Translations under genes and position numbers: made by a program
In this document: in pieces, positions 63,778-64,000 of the stretch
Numbering within the stretch: position 1 is the first letter of the stretch
Layout: every line of letters starts with the position of its first letter
Source of the DNA: Paralteromonas sediminis
GTDB taxonomy: Bacteria > Pseudomonadota > Gammaproteobacteria > Enterobacterales > Alteromonadaceae
Assembly: GCF_003820355.1 (NCBI RefSeq)
Contig: NZ_RPOK01000002.1
Location: 682,001 to 746,000, forward strand
Direction of reading: 5' to 3'
Length of the DNA stretch: 64,000 bases
Notes under the pieces: model-generated
What the model was told of the DNA's origin: nothing
The model's database searches: none
The model's input: only the letters and a program-made list of their open reading frames with translations

Positions 63778-64000
63778 ATGAACAGCATTTTAGGTACGCC
63801 ACTGTCTTTGCCCTGTGGTGTAGAATTGCCCAATAGACTGTGTAAGAGTGCCATGACGGAAGGGCTGGCAGACCAACATGATCGTCCTACCGAGCAACTC
63901 TTTACGCTTTATAGAACATGGTCACAAGGTGGCAGCGGATTACTGATCACCGGTAATGTGATGGTTGATAAAAACTATTTGGAGCGCGCTGGCAACGTTG
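63778..64000 (+). CDS. NADH:flavin oxidoreductase, Old Yellow Enzyme family (cut by window edge)
   Basis: Seventy-four codons are visible from an ATG with AGGA seven bases before it. The start GTPLSLPCGVELPNRLCKSA followed by MTEGLAD and GGSGLLITGNVMVD is the N-terminus of the Old Yellow Enzyme TIM barrel, which binds FMN and reduces activated alkenes with NAD(P)H. The rest of the gene lies outside the window. Confidence 0.9.
   Translation, partial: MNSILGTPLSLPCGVELPNRLCKSAMTEGLADQHDRPTEQLFTLYRTWSQGGSGLLITGNVMVDKNYLERAGNV

Noticed and set aside
1-64000. Search for tRNA or rRNA genes, insertion sequences, integrases and CRISPR repeats
   Set aside because: No tRNA cloverleaf, transposase or integrase motif, terminal repeat or regularly spaced repeat was seen; nothing supports a mobile element in this window.

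Overview
The window looks like chromosomal DNA of a marine gammaproteobacterium of the Alteromonadales (Alteromonas and relatives). This is inferred from gene content: yejK-yejL-yejM, cmoM with nif3, yciK, glnS, sohB with psrA, a VolA-type surface lipase, many lipoproteins, and a maltodextrin locus with a LacI regulator, an MFS transporter and a tryptophan-halogenase-like flavoprotein. I see no rRNA, tRNA, CRISPR array, insertion sequence or phage gene. Genes are packed tightly, often with 1-4 bp start/stop overlaps in operons and 4-40 bp tail-to-tail overlaps.

Region 1 (1-7300): a partial EF-hand protein, the tRNA hydroxylation enzyme TrhO, a conserved hypothetical, a receiver-TPR response regulator followed by a small lipoprotein, a periplasmic binding protein, a Tat-exported dienelactone hydrolase and a TPR-TonB-type protein. 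Region 2 (7304-9767): a compact four-gene operon matching bufferin loci: a secreted four-cysteine precursor (DUF2282), an MNIO enzyme (DUF692), its DUF2063 partner and a DoxX protein. A perfect 8-bp hairpin separates precursor and enzyme genes. This is the most unusual biosynthetic system here. Region 3 (9764-22722): housekeeping and envelope genes, namely an EamA transporter, DUF6279 lipoprotein, phosphofructokinase, a LytS/LytTR-type two-component pair, an M61 peptidase, an M23 peptidase overlapping a tandem PTPS-fold protein with a degenerate first half, yejK/yejL/yejM with a reduced YejM periplasmic domain, and gmhB.

Region 4 (22768-30147): a valine catabolic operon (mmsA, isobutyryl-CoA dehydrogenase, 3-hydroxyisobutyryl-CoA hydrolase, mmsB) with a candidate LiuR-like operator, then a second receiver-TPR regulator and a second 3-hydroxyisobutyrate-dehydrogenase-like enzyme. 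Region 5 (30215-43350): glutathione peroxidase and D-lactate dehydrogenase, cmoM/nif3, a lysine/alanine-rich small protein, sohB-psrA, a penicillin-acylase-family lipoprotein, a VolA-like lipase, yciK and glnS, with three clear intrinsic terminators.

Region 6 (43490-57330): a starch/maltodextrin regulon. A LacI-family repressor gene lies beside two glycoside hydrolase operons: GH13, MFS transporter, GH13; and GH13, GH31. An identical 14-base near-palindrome with a central CG lies upstream of both operons, and in the first case also upstream of the divergent halogenase-like gene. An Aer-type energy-taxis receptor sits between halogenase and GH31. No TonB-dependent receptor is in view. Region 7 (57383-63368): a carbamoyltransferase, SxtJ-like protein and 50-residue DUF5989 protein form one operon. 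Divergent from it are two overlapping paralogous SGNH-hydrolase/TPR genes; together these probably make or modify an unidentified envelope or secreted product. The window ends with a PLDc_N membrane protein and the start of an Old Yellow Enzyme family gene.
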